Of a DNA stretch of 64,000 nt, positions 1 through 11,039 are shown in pieces. Positions within the stretch are counted from its first letter, which is position 1. Each line of letters begins with the position of its first letter. The position numbers and the translations under genes were made by a program. Origin of the DNA: Phaseolus vulgaris (Eukaryota > Streptophyta > Magnoliopsida > Fabales > Fabaceae); contig NC_023758.2 of NCBI RefSeq assembly GCF_000499845.2, forward strand, positions 15,678,927-15,742,926, read 5' to 3'. The notes under the pieces are model-generated. The model saw nothing but the letters and a program-made list of their open reading frames with translations, was not told the origin of the DNA and ran no database searches.

Positions 1-1129
1 GGTCGTTGCGGGTTTGCCTAGTCGAAACAGGAGAAACTTTGATGACACCCTACCAACGCTACTTGGCTGATGGGGTACTCCCACTAGAGCCTACGGAGGC
101 TAAGAAAATCAAGAAAAATTTGAGCAAGTACACCTTGATCGATGGAAAATTGTTCAGGCATGGGTTCACTCACCCTATCCTGGTGTGTGTAAGTGGTGAG
201 CAATGCACGTGCATTATTGCAGAACTTCATGAAGGGATATGCAGAAGCCACATCGGTGGCCGATCTCTCTCGTCAAAGGCCATTCGTGCAGGATACTATT
301 GGCCAACCATGAGGGGAGATTGCACGGGATATGCACAATGATGCAAGCAGTGCCAGCAACACGCTGACTAGCATAAGACGCCTCCAAAAGAGCTTAGGTC
401 GATCTATAGCCCATGGCCGTTCCATACTTGGAGGATCGACATTCTGGGGTCTTTCCCTTTAGCGGTGCAGCAGATGAAGTACCTCGTGGTACCCAGTTTG
501 CGAGGCAACAGTTGGTCAAACTATGTACGGAGCTGGGAATAAAGCAGGTGTTCGCATCGGTCGAACACCCCCAGACAAACAGGAAGGTTGAGTCTGCCAA
601 CCGAGTTCTACTCAGAGGTCTGAAGAGAAGGTTGGAGAAGGCCAAAGGGACCTGTGCAGAAGAGGTCCCCAAAATCGTGTGAGCTTACCACACTACTCCC
701 CAATCCACTACTAAAGAAACACCCTTTAGCTAGGTGTATGGTTCGGACGCAATGATTCATGTAGAGATCCAAGAGAACTCGTCGCGTTTCCAGAACTTCG
801 TGGTCGAAGAGTCCAATGAAGAAAGAAAGGTGAACCTGAATCTACTAGATGAAGTGAGGGAGGAAGCAAGAATCAAGGTTGAAGCCTTGAAGAGAAGGGT
901 GAAGTACAAGTACAGCTCCAAGCTGAGACCTCGGCAGTTTCAGGTTGTCGACCTGGTAATGCGGAAGGCCCACCCATACCAGCTAGAGAACAAGTTGTCT
1001 ACCAAGTGGACTGGTCCTTTCAGAGTGGCAGAGGCCCTTAGTAATGAAGCATACAGGCTCGAGACATTAGAAGGTGGAACGATCCCTCGTACATGGAACG
1101 TAGTTAACCTTAAATTTTATTTCAGTTAA
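1..1129 (+). pseudogene. Ty3/gypsy (Tat) pol remnant: integrase
   Basis: This is the 3' part of a retrotransposon polyprotein, the integrase that would insert element cDNA into the genome. About 6-341 gives the zinc-binding H-H-C-C region (ELHEGICRSHIGG, then GYYWPTMRGDC). About 413-682 gives the end of the catalytic core (EHPQTNRKVESANRVLLRGL), and 734-1129 gives the C-terminal domain ending in NVVNLKFYFS and a stop. The central core with the first catalytic aspartates is absent: sequence resembling the core start (about 480) joins directly to GTQFARQQL. At least four in-frame stops also occur. The antisense gene downstream at 3280-6223 and the LTR start at 6993 belong to the same element (A). 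The left end lies outside the window. Confidence 0.9.
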
Positions 1130-1260
1130 ATTATTGCATTGTACATAGTTTCCAAGGAACACTCTTTTTCCCTTATAAGGGTTTTTTTAACGAGGTCACC
1201 CAATAAAATTTCAGTTATTCAGTTAAAGAGAAACATTTTCCACAGTGCATTAAAATGAAC

Positions 1261-1530
1261 CTCTCCCTTGACTTCATACAGCAAGGATGAGGTTAGTTAT
1301 TAAAATCCTCATTTTACTTCATACAGCAAGGATGAGGTCAGTTATTAAAATCCTCCCTTGACTTTGTACAACAAGGAGGAGGTCAGTTATTAAAATCCTC
1401 CCTTGACTTCATACAGCAAGGACGAGGTTAGTTATTAAAATCCTCCCTTGGCTTCATACAGCAAGGACGAGGTTAGTTATTAAAATCTTCCATTGACTTC
1501 ATACAGCAAGGATGAGGTCAGTAACGAACT
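1261..1530. repeat. Six 45-bp tandem repeats 3' of pol
   Basis: Six copies of a 45-bp unit containing CTTCATACAGCAAGGA and GGTCAGTTATTAAAATCCTC start at about 1271, 1316, 1361, 1406, 1451 and 1496. They lie in the non-coding stretch between the pol stop and the antisense gene of element A. They are direct repeats with no unique spacers between them. Confidence 0.9.
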
Positions 1531-1533
1531 GTT

Positions 1534-2634
1534 TGTTGAATCAAGTGTGATCAAAGGCTTTGAAGAATCCAAATCCAAGTGTTTGATGGAAGGCTGAAGT
1601 TGTTGTTGTGTTTAGGATAGGATCTGGGTAGTTTATCTGTATAATCCACTCTTTGTTGAATCTAAAGCTAAAGTGTTTTTAAATCTTTTGAAATTAAAGT
1701 GTTTTTCAAACTAAGTGAAAAACAACCTGTTGTTTTGTCGAAACAACCGATTGTTTTACTCTTAGGTGTTTTTGAAAAGGTTGAAAACTGTTTTGGTTGG
1801 TTGACTTGCTGTCAAACCAAAACAATCGATTGTTTCGTGCTTTCAATCGATTGTTTGTTTGAAAATCCTTACAGAAATTTTGTTATGTTAGTTGAGTGTG
1901 CTTTAAATGTTTTTCAACTGAATACGCTCCTGTATTAAAGGCTTTGACCAATCTTTGAAAGCTTTAAATAATATGTTTATGTTTTATAACAAACAAGAAA
2001 AATAGATTTGAGTTTTACAGTTGTGAGAAATTGCTTTCAAGTTTTGAACATTCACTTTTCAACTTTGGTTTTCTCAAGAGAGAGTGGAATAGGATTACAT
2101 TTGTATTGATTTCTCTTTATTTTGTAAACAAGTGTAATTCGTTCTGAATACTTTGTAGTTTCTGGTGTTGTAAGCCAAGGAGTGTAGTGTGCTCTTGAGG
2201 TTGTCAAGATCAACATTCTTGGTGTGTCTTGTGCCAAAGGAAGTGTGTTTCTTGAAGGGTTCAAGGTCACTTCTTTGGTGGCTTTGTGTCTAATTTGTAT
2301 TTGATTGCTTAGTGGTATGCCCAGTGGATTCTGGGGACTGGATGTAGCTCTTGGTTTAAGAGTGAACTAGTATAAGATGTTTGTGTATCTCTTTCTTCCC
2401 TTAAACTCATTTAAATTCAGTTGTTATTGCCTTTCTAATATAAACAACCGATTGTTTCACATAAACAACCGATTGTTTCTCTGGTGCTTTGCTGTTTTGT
2501 GCTTTATATCTTGGCTAACTAAATTTCTGATTGAGTTTCATTCAAAGGATTTTGTTCTAGCTTAAAAAGTTTTCGAAAACCCCCTTTAAACGATTCACCC
2601 CCCCCCCTCTTGTTTAAGGACATATATTCTAACA
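1534..2634 (+). mobile_element. Solo LTR, family 1
   Basis: A 1,101-bp block starts TGTTGAATCAAGTGTGATC and ends CATATATTCTAACA. Two other copies in the window (3807-4940 and 33968-34900, both inverted) define the same ends. It carries the family's hallmark AACAATCG(A/G)TTGTTT palindromes and the CACCCCCCCCTCTTG motif near its 3' end. Flanks share TGTT (1530-1533 and 2636-2639), an imperfect target duplication. The C-tract and end style suggest Ty1/copia, but no protein is attached to confirm this. It sits in the spacer of Tat element A. Confidence 0.75.
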
Positions 2635-3279
2635 TTGTTCACTTGGGTTAGAAGCCTTAAGGTTGGGAGACGATGGCTTGTAGAGAACCCCCCCCCCCCC
2701 CCTTTGAGTGAGAACGCCAAGGGCGAACAATATGGTTCGCCAGTTAAATCCTTCCTTGCCCTCATAGTGCAAGGTCGAGGTCGGAAAGCAAACCTCTCCT
2801 TTGTTTGTAAGTCAAGGTAGAGGACAGCATGGTTCATCAGTATCCCTAGTGAGACATTCCCCTTGTCCTTAAAGGCAGGGACGAGATCAGCAGGAGGACC
2901 TTTCCTTTACCTTACAAGTCGAAGGTCAGAAATAGTAAGTGAAGGGTTTTCCTTATCTTCGTGCAACGAAGGTAAGACCAGCTAAGGTTTGTACAAACAT
3001 CGTCGATGCCTCAAGACCATGAAGGTCGCAAGGAGGTAAAGCAGGTAAAAGGAAGTGTGCTACTTAAGGTGTAAATATGCGTCAAAGGCGTTGTTAGCAA
3101 AGTTAGTGAAAGATTCATAAATAAGAACAAGGTATATATATACACAAGGTACAAAGTGTTCATCAAGCAAGTAAATTACAGAAAGTAAGGGATTAGTCTT
3201 TAGCAATGAGTTGCCCATCAATGACCCGCTTGGTCACCTCAAAGGGGGAGAGATCCATCTTAGGATGCACGCAGGCAAC
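2635..3279. other. Spacer between pol and antisense gene of element A
   Basis: This is non-coding. It has a 12-C run at about 2690-2701 and degenerate units of roughly 60-70 bp built on CCTTxxxCAAGGTxGAGGTCxG. I see no gene. It corresponds to the 3' spacer of element B at 39431-39960. Confidence 0.55.
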
Positions 3280-6223
3280 CTAAGCCATGACATCTTCAAA
3301 CCTGGCACCATAAGCATCGACGGCGACTTTGGTCAACTCTTCTTCAGTTTGCTTGAAGTGGTCAACCTTCTGGGCTAGCTGCCCCTCCAGCTGGCCAAGT
3401 TGGACCTCACATTGAGTGGCCCTTTCCTCCAGTTTGGTCTGCGCCTCCTCGACCTTCTCCTTCAGCTCAATCACTTCGTTGCGGAGAGGAATGATCTTGG
3501 ACTCAGATTGGAGGGCCTCTTGAGACTTCTCGAAGAGAAGCCTCTTGGTCTCCTTCTCGGATTGTCGAATGCTCGCCAGCTCCTGATACAAGGCAGTTTC
3601 GCGCTTGGAGAAGGTCTTGGCCTGAAGAGCTGATTCCTCCCTCAGCTTCGCCATCTCAGCCTACAAGTCTCGCGCCTTACTCACGGAGAGGCTGGACGCA
3701 ATGAAAAACTCCCCAAGGCTTTGAGCCGCACGATCCTGTAGGGGGTCCTCACCCAAGCTCTTCACCACCTCTTTATTTTGAAAGCACTTGAGGGCTTGCT
3801 GGAGGATGTTATAATGGATGGCTTTAAACTAGAGGGGGTGAATTGTTTAAAGAGGGTTTTCGCAAACTTTTAAGTCAAGAATGAAATTATCTCAAGAAAC
3901 AATTGATAAAGAATTCAGTTTGCCAAAACACAAAGCAAAAACAACAGCACCAGAAAAACAATCGGTTGTTTCGCAGAAACAATCGGTTGTTTATACCAGT
4001 TTGCAAATATAAAAACTGAATTTAAAGAGATTAAGGATAGAGAGAATGCACACATATGTTTATACTGGATCACTCTAAACCCAGAGCTACATCCAGTCTT
4101 CTCAGAAACCACTGAGGAATTCCACTAAGCAATCAAACCTAGATCACTTACAACATAACCAAGAAAGTGACCTTGATCCCCTCAAGACACACACTTCTCT
4201 TGGCCAACACACCAACATTAAGAATGTTGATCTTGATCCCCTCAAGAACACACAACACTTCTCAGCAAACACACAAGGTTCTTTCAACAGATACAAGGAT
4301 TACACTTGTTACAGAAACAAATCTGAAATCAATACAAGCAGAAAATCCTAGCTCACACTCTTTGATCAATCTCAATCTCTAAGCAATCTCAACTCTTTTT
4401 CTTTATCAAAATCAGTAAGTAGTTAAAAACTCAAATCTATTTTTCTGTATTTATTCAAAGATGTTGTTTGTTATCAAATCTTAACAAACTATTCATTGCA
4501 TTTAAAGATTGGTCAAAGCATTAAAAACTGGAGCGTAAACAGTTGGAAAAACATTTAATGCTCGGTCAAAGCACAAACCATTTTTCTGTTATGGTACCAA
4601 AACAAACAATCGGTTGTTTTCACAAATCAATCAGTTGTTTTGGTTTTGACAGCAAGTCAACCATAAAAACAGTTTTCAACCTTTTCTAAAAATACCTAAG
4701 TATAAAACAATCGGTTGTTTCGACAAAACAACAGGTTGTTTTTCACTTAGCTTGAAAAACACTTTTCTTTTAAAAAGATTGAGAATGCCTATGCTTTGGA
4801 TTCAATCAAGAGTGGATTACATAAACAATCTACCCCAGATCCTATCTAATACAGCTCAGCAACAACAAACACAGCCAAGCCTTCAACATCCTTCAAAGGG
4901 GTTTGGATTCTTCAAAGCTTGAACACCACATGGTTCAACAGAGGAAGGCTGGGAGCTTGACCACAAGGGGCGCTTGGTCACCTTCGGGAGCACTCTCCGC
5001 CCTGCCTTCATGCATAATGAGCTCGCGAGGAGAGGAGGCGCTTGGAGGGTTATCCTTGAAAGATGGAGCATGGCCATCAAAGGCAGAGTGTGATGGCGCC
5101 ACGACATCGTCCGCCCTTTTCCTCTTAAAGACGAGGCTTGTGCAGGTGCCCTCGTCTTCGGAGGCAGAGGCCTCCACCACCCCCTTCTTCCTAATATCAA
5201 TGGGGGCTGGTACAAGTGAGGTTGGAGCAGTAGCAAGAGGAGGGCCTGCAAGGGCTGAGGTGCCCGCATCGGCCAGAGCAGCCTTGCGACGGGCAACCAA
5301 CTCAGTCAGCTTGTTCCTCTTCTTTGTGTTGAGAACCATATCTGCACAAGAGGCACAGTTCATAAGAGTTAAATCAATAAACACACAAGTGAAGATAAGT
5401 GCACATAGGATAAGCAAATAAAAGAGGATAGGGGGTACCAATGCGCTTCTTGAGGGACTCGGGGTGGAACTCAAATTTGATTAATTTAGCAGTGTCAAAC
5501 ACCTCCCCCATCTTGGAGAAAAACTCGCAGGTTTCCCGATCGCGCGGGATCAAGTCCTCTAAACTCCTTGGCTTCTTAAGCCAAGGTTTCTCCACCCAAT
5601 AGAATGGGAACCCATCCAGCAGGGTGGGGTCATGCACGCTGCAACATACCTTGAAGAACTTCTTCCTAAGGCCCTTTGTAGGATTCCTGGAAGAGAGTTA
5701 GGAGAACTCTCCCTGCCACTCCGTTAAAGCTCAACCACAATCTCTTGCTCGGATTCTTCACTTCGAAGAAGTATAAGAAGATGTCCACTAAGGGGGTGTG
5801 GCCAAAGTGGTTGCACAGGATGGCAAAGGCCCTCACAAAGGCCCAGCTGTTGCGGTGCAGCTGGGCAAGGACCACATTAACCTCGGTGAGGAGTGCGCGC
5901 TCGAACCCCGTGAATGGCAAGCGGAGCTTGAACTGCATGAAGATGCTGAAGTACATGAAGAAGAAGGGTTCTTCAGCAGGGTTTGTGCGATCATCAGCGC
6001 ACACGGGTTCGCCTTCCCTACAAGGCCGAACTGACACATACGCATCATGTTCCCTCCCAAACACACGATGCTTTTCATCAGCCTCGCCCTCCCTGTACGT
6101 CATCACATCTTTGTTGGAGGTTATCTTGGAAGTTTCGGCCAGGAGTTCATCAGGTGCCTAACGGTAGAGGGTTTTGTAATCAATAGAAGGTGAAGGGTTC
6201 AATGTGGTTTTTGTTCGGGCCAT
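3280..6223 (-). pseudogene. Antisense gene of Tat element A (aORF), broken
   Basis: This gene lies on the strand opposite pol, between pol and the 3' LTR. The likely start is the ATG at 6223 (MARTKTT...). A domain with FKLRLPFTGFERALLTEVNV and LHRNSWAFVRAFAILCNHF resembles the plant 'putative gypsy type transposon' domain (PF04195). A GT-AG intron follows at 5438-5342 (97 bp; exons join as KKRI-D-MVLNT), then a low-complexity linker. A long coiled coil (3654-3280, MAKLREESALQ...) ends at a stop. Breaks seen are a TAG near 6160, a frameshift near 5675, a TAG just before 3654, and the solo LTR at 3807-4940. Removing one copy of the 5-bp duplication restores the frame across that insertion. The function is unknown. 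Confidence 0.8.
3807..4940 (-). mobile_element. Solo LTR, family 1, inverted, TSD GAGGA
   Basis: A 1,134-bp LTR reads TGTTATAATGG at the left and GGTTCAACA at the right on the + strand. It is the inverted relative of 1534-2634. It is flanked by a perfect 5-bp duplication GAGGA (3802-3806 and 4941-4945), so it arose by a full insertion followed by LTR-LTR recombination. It interrupts the antisense gene of element A. It contains AAACAATCGGTTGTTT palindromes. Confidence 0.92.
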
Positions 6224-6237
6224 CTTGATAAGAAAGC

Positions 6238-6478
6238 TAAATAGGGACGATGAGCATATATTTATTCACACTCAATAGCCTTAATCATAGATTATTGGAC
6301 TATAATAATAAATAAATCCATTGTTTTAATGAATATTCTTATAATTGGGTTTATTTGGGTCTTATATATTGTTATTGTTAATTTTGTGTTTTTAGGGTAA
6401 ATGATCTTAAGCATCTACCTTTGTGAATGGGCCAAATATGCAAAAGTTCAAGTTGTTTCTTTGAATCAAGGGAAACGA
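6238..6478 (-). repeat. Dispersed repeat fragment, family G
   Basis: This is the inverted match of about 54110-54340: both contain GAGCATATATTTATTCACAC, AATAAATAAATCCATTG and GCCAAATATGCAAAAG. It sits just upstream of the aORF start of element A. It is probably a fragment of an LTR from another retrotransposon family. It has no coding capacity. Confidence 0.75.
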
Positions 6479-6992
6479 GATAGGAAGAAAACAAGGGTTT
6501 AGAAAAAGATGATGGCGCGACTCAACAAAACCAGAAGAACAGAGACTCGAAACGAAGAATAGAGAAATGAAAAATGCAAAAAACATAAACAGTCCCAGAA
6601 CAGTTATGGCATGTTAAGAGCATCGGAAACATAAATCAAGAGTAATCATGGAGTAAAGATCATACATTTGATCAGGTAGGGTTTGAAGGTATAAGTTATC
6701 GAAGAGGAAGAGAGAGCATTTTTGCGGATGAGAAATGTTCGAGAAATGCTTAAGTGAAGTAATGAAACAGTGAAGGGAGCATAAGGGTTTAAGGGTTTAA
6801 ACGTATACGAAGAAGCACAAGTGGCAACAAGCGCTAGCCGTTGATTTTGCCACGTGTACGCTGATAAAAAGTATGGGGAGATGTCACTTCGGTGCATTGT
6901 TCACGTCCTATCACTAGAGCCACGTAGGTCGCCTAGGGCGATCACTTAGTCTCTTTCCTGAAACAAGTTACAGCTCGAGACTGGGGTGCTTG
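6479..6992. other. aORF leader and polypurine tract of element A
   Basis: This is the non-coding 5' leader of the antisense gene, in the same place as 50468-50687 (element B) and 26070-26401 (element D). It ends in CTCGAGACTGGGGTGCT, which matches the polypurine tract GAGCCTGGGGGCAAA of element D. Plus-strand DNA synthesis primes here. Confidence 0.5.
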
Positions 6993-7060
6993 TGTATCGA
7001 CCAGTCCTCGGTCATCGACTCCAAGAGAAAACCTCAGACATTGCACATCGGTGTCAGACT
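6993..7060 (+). mobile_element. Truncated 3' LTR start of Tat element A
   Basis: TGTATCGACCAGTCCTCGGTC matches the LTR start TGTATCGGTACGGTC of element D (26402). Similarity is lost where the next LTR fragment begins at about 7060, so only the first tens of bases remain. Confidence 0.55.
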
Positions 7061-7434
7061 AGGGAGGGGGCGGCCAAGGGGTTGACTAAAGTCAAAATCA
7101 CCCCTTTGGCTAGGTCTTCTAGAAGGTAGGGCAACCTTTCTAAACTTAGATGCCTTATCTTGAAAAAGTGGGCTTGGTACAAGCCCATTTCGCTAAGAAC
7201 ACTCCCTTTTATGCTATATGAACTTATTCTAGCCTATCTTGCTATTTGGACCCCTAGAGAGAGATCAAATTATTTAAAACATGTTTTTATGTTTAAGAAG
7301 ACCAGAAGAAAGAACAATTGATGTTCTGGTCTAAGCCAATTCTTCCTCTGGTGAGGTCTGCCTGATATTTGGTGGTGGCTTTGACTTGACTGTTGAGATG
7401 ACTGCTTTCAGTGGGATATGTCTCTTGCATCATT
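7060..7434 (-). mobile_element. LTR fragment, family F
   Basis: The sequence matches 56960-57408: shared stretches include CTTGAAAAAGTGGGCTTGG, TACAAGCCCATTTC, CACTCCCTTTTATGCT and AGACCAGAAGAAAGAAC. The right end TTGCATCA (7434) fits an inverted LTR beginning TGATG, like the gag-only family at 17029-22571. The left part of the LTR is missing. Confidence 0.6.
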
Positions 7435-7799
7435 TTTCATCTTCTTGAATACTTGGATTGCATCATTTGTGCAATTATTTTTTGGTGGATTTGGTTGTTT
7501 ATCTCTGTTATTTTTCCATTACTATTACTCAACAACATATTTTCTTCTTTTCTTTTTCAGTTTATTTAATTTCTTACATAAGTGGTTATCCTTAATTGTG
7601 GGTTTTGTGCGTTAGTGGGGGTATTAAGATAATAGTTATCGGGAAAAGTTTGTTTTTTAGGAACTAAGTTCATTTTTTTTTTGTTGATTTCCTATTTTGT
7701 ACAATTGGAATAGGAAAATATACATCGTTTTAAGGTAATTGTTTCTTATTCCCTTAAAAAATGATTAAAATTTAGACTTTGGATTGATGATTGATGTTG
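7435..7799. other. Spacer, nothing recognised
   Basis: This is T-rich, with no coding similarity seen. It could hold intron or 5' sequence of the CACTA remnant that follows. Confidence 0.4.
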
Positions 7800-8290
7800 T
7801 TTGCACAGGAAGGTGACATGGAGGGGTTGAAGATGAGGAAAGAATTAAGAAAAATCTCCATTCGAAGGCTTCTCATACACTTTCACTGATGTTTAAAATG
7901 GTTCATCAATAAGGTAAACAACCAGAATGAACTGAAAATATTGTTTGGAACAGCCTCCTCGAAAAGTGAAACATGCCTTTGTATCGATCAATATGTGATA
8001 CAGCTAAACAAATTGTCTGTTCGAAAAAGGTGGAAGTTTGCACACCGGGGGATCCATCAGCGTGCATGAACACACCATTGGTATGGTATGACTTCTCTAT
8101 AAAATTTTGTATTAATATATGATGTATTACTAACTCCTTAATTTATAAAATGGTTTTTTAGAGACTGAGGATATTAGTCGCTCGGTCCATGTTGATTAAG
8201 TCTTTCAAGAAAAACATATACGAAAGAGCACTGGAGATTTTGTTGATGATAGATCAAGGCAAACATATGTTAGTGTCTTTCAATTTTTTT
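7800..8290 (+). pseudogene. CACTA (En/Spm) transposase-associated remnant, spliced
   Basis: The reading frames give HTGGSISVHEHTI at about 8039-8085, and after a short intron SVHVD-VFQEKHIRKSTGDFVDDRSRQTYV at about 8187-8270. This is the signature of the plant Ptta/En/Spm transposase family (PF03004). The gap between the blocks has GT at 8096 and AG at 8160-8161, a 66-bp intron. Small indels and a stop (TGATTAA in the second block) break the frame. Upstream, 7810-8030 may hold earlier exons. The CACTA terminus at 33836 is too far away to be linked. Confidence 0.7.
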
Positions 8291-9089
8291 TGTAAATGTA
8301 CATTAATTACTATTTTATAACAAATATATACGATTTGAACAAAATGATTTTGAAAGTAGATTTTCACCAGCATTATTACCGAGTAAGCTTCTATGGATAC
8401 CTCACTATGCACTCCATTAGACCCTATAGGAGGAAAGTCTCAGAGTTCGTTATTAGTTAGAATTTGCAGGTGAAAGGTATAAGGGAGGAGTGTATGAGAT
8501 TGGACGTGTCGATCATCAGGACAATTATGATCGTTACTTATAACAAACACAAACATTTTTTAATAAATGATTGGACTTAGACAACGGTTAGCAACTAGCA
8601 ACTAGTAAAGAAAATATGAAATTTTAAAATAGTTTTTTTTTCTTTTTTCTATATATACTGTAGCTCCTAAGTTACAAATATCTCAATGCATGTACAGTGT
8701 TTTTTTTTTCTTTTTATGTTTCTCATACTCCTATTTTCGTACTTTTCTCCCAGTCTTTTCTGTTTTCACATTGATACAAAGAGATTGCATGTACACGTTT
8801 TGCTTAGACGTATTTTGCAGTTTATTATTAGACTAAAATGTAATATTACAGAATATAATAATTAATAATTATTTAGTGAATATATGCACAAGTATTTACA
8901 AGTTTATCTAACAAGTTCCAAGTAATTAATTTCCAAGTTTTTTTTACATAGTGTTCACATGGTATACGTTTATCTAATAAATGTTGAGCTTCAACATACG
9001 TAATTACTGTTTGTACGCAATTAATTAAATAATCCTAGAATCTTATTGAGTGAATGTCGTATGATTTTTTTTTTTTTAAATATTTTATT
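8291..9089. other. AT-rich spacer
   Basis: I see only AT-rich sequence with T-runs, and no coding or terminal-repeat structure that I can support. Confidence 0.5.
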
Positions 9090-9290
9090 TATTTATTTAT
9101 GCGGGACAGCGGTCAACCTGTCTCACCCCGTTCGTTGTTGGACTGAGCATGCTTTGGATTATGCGGCGCGAACCCAAAAGGGTAAACGGATTAGATTAGT
9201 GAGCCTGTCCCATGCTTTTTGGTAGCGGGCATCGGATCAACCCACATAATCCGTCCCGCATTATCATCTCTACTTTGTTTCACCTATTAT
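9090..9290 (-). mobile_element. Degenerate hAT-like terminal fragment
   Basis: A GC-rich island lies in AT-rich DNA. Read inverted it begins GTAGAGATGATAATGCGGGA and contains CCCGC/GCGGG pairs. This resembles the TAGGGxTGGCAAAGxGGG termini and CCCGCCCCGC subterminal repeats of the hAT element at 62255-62947. No target duplication is visible. Confidence 0.4.
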
Positions 9291-10445
9291 CATTATTTTA
9301 TAATAATTAAACATATTTAAAATATTTTTTATAGTGAGCAAAATCATAACGTGCTTCACTTAAAAATGATTTCCTTAATTTTTTTATTGTTTTTGAAAAA
9401 AAATAATAACTTCATCATTATTGAAAAAAAAAATAGATCGATTTTGAAAGATACAACTATATACTTACGCCATGAGAAAAAATGTTTATTTTTATATAAT
9501 AAATATTATATTTCTATAATACACATATTAATAAATAATCTTTTATAAAAAAAATTCTATTTTATATTTATTGTACATTTTAAATTATAATATGAGGTGG
9601 TTTTTAGTTTTTGATAACTCCTTCGAATAACTATTACATTATTTGACTTTGCTTTCACACTTTGGAAAGTTAATTAAGTCAATTCATTTTTAAAGTTAAT
9701 CAAAGTTCATCCATTAATAAACTTAGATTTATTTGAAAACCTTGAATTATATCCTTTCACTTACAAAATTCTCATATTATATCATTGAATTCTTTTAAAT
9801 TTTGATCTTAGAATAAATTTTTTGATTGAGTTCAAACTAAAATATATTAAAATTTTCATCTTTTATATCATAATGTTATATCTATTAAAATCCCTTAATA
9901 TAAAAATATTTTATATTTTTGTGTTATTCCAATTATTTTTTCGGGAGATCAACTCGTAAATTTAGAAACAAAATATTTCACTTTAGCATCTCAAAGTGTA
10001 TGCAAAGGTGTAAAGTAAAAAATTCAACATGAAAACATATTTACCTGTACAATTCACATGAGTCAATATAAACTATTGAAATAAAAACCATGGAAACAAT
10101 TCACATAATGAATTGGTTTCGTTAACAAATTTTCTTCATGAATAATTGAATATTATTTTATAAAATATATTGATCGATAGATTTGTGTATGTTAGTATTT
10201 AGATGTTATTGATAAATTTATGTCCATCAATAATTATTAACAAATTTTATTGACAAATATAAAAATTAAAAAAAGTTATTACATTTTTTTAATCATTGAA
10301 AATAAAATAATATAATAATAACAACATAAATCAACATCAAATTCAAATTCTAAAGATACATGATTATTTTATTGAATTAATCTTTAAAGACGTGATTTTT
10401 TATTATTATTTTGTAAGTAAGATACATTAAAATTTAATTAATATA
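9291..10445. other. AT-rich spacer
   Basis: About 1.1 kb of very AT-rich DNA with no recognisable gene or element. Confidence 0.5.
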
Positions 10446-10990
10446 TCATCGACGATATATTTTTCCAGTTCTATCTAGATACAAATGACTCTCAATGAAA
10501 TAGGGAGGATCTTCAAAAACTTTAACACCTTGCTCGGGGCACAATGACAACCCATGTTTTGCAAGACCATCCGCTGCTGCGTTTACCTCCCTGAACACAT
10601 GATTCAAATAAATCATGTTAGCCGTCTTACTTATCTCCATAATTGAAGAGATAACATCTTGACTTTGTCTTGTATCATCATTTCTTTGTTGGACTACAAA
10701 GCTAGTAATGATATCGATGGCAACTTTAGAATCACTTTCAACCATCAAGTTCTTGTATCCCTTCAATTCCAATCTTGATCGCCTCTAATTCAGCCATCAG
10801 TACTGAAGAATTTGTTTGCCAAACCACTAGAGAAACCAAAGATAAAATTTCCTCTCCAATCCCTCACAACCCCTCCTGCGCCTGCTTTGTTTCCGTGCAT
10901 TGTAAATGCTCCATCACAATTAATCTTGACAAATCCTTCAAAAGGTGGTCTCCACCAAATTAATCTTGAAGGTCTTATATTGTCCTCCTA
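10446..10990 (-). pseudogene. RNase H domain remnant (plant non-LTR/reverse-transcriptase type)
   Basis: The - strand reads WWRPPFEGFVKINCDGAF, then AGAGGVVRDWRGNFIFGFSSG, a frameshift with stop near 10785, then LMVESDSKVAIDII and NHVFREVNAAADGLAKHG. The CDGA, ESDS and REVNxxADxLAK motifs carry the acidic residues typical of the RNase H family (RVT_3, PF13456) found at the end of plant LINEs and as stray ORFs. No reverse transcriptase adjoins it, so this is a detached, broken fragment. Confidence 0.75.
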
Positions 10991-11039
10991 TCAAATTTTG
11001 TACATTTTAATATAAATTAATAACTTAAAAGAGTTAAAT

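Noticed and set aside
1261..1530. CRISPR-like direct repeats
   Set aside because: The 45-bp units abut with no unique spacers, the setting is a plant retrotransposon, and no cas genes exist.
2590..2701. Poly-C runs as possible sequencing artefacts
   Set aside because: The first run belongs to the C-tract conserved in this LTR family, so it is genuine there. The second (2690-2701) is less certain but cannot be judged without reads.
4883..5421. Long + strand frame opposite the antisense gene
   Set aside because: It is a shadow of the minus-strand gene, favoured by its GC-rich codons.
9351..9548. 65-residue Lys/Asn/Ile-rich frame
   Set aside because: Composition follows the AT-rich DNA; no motif and no homologous structure.
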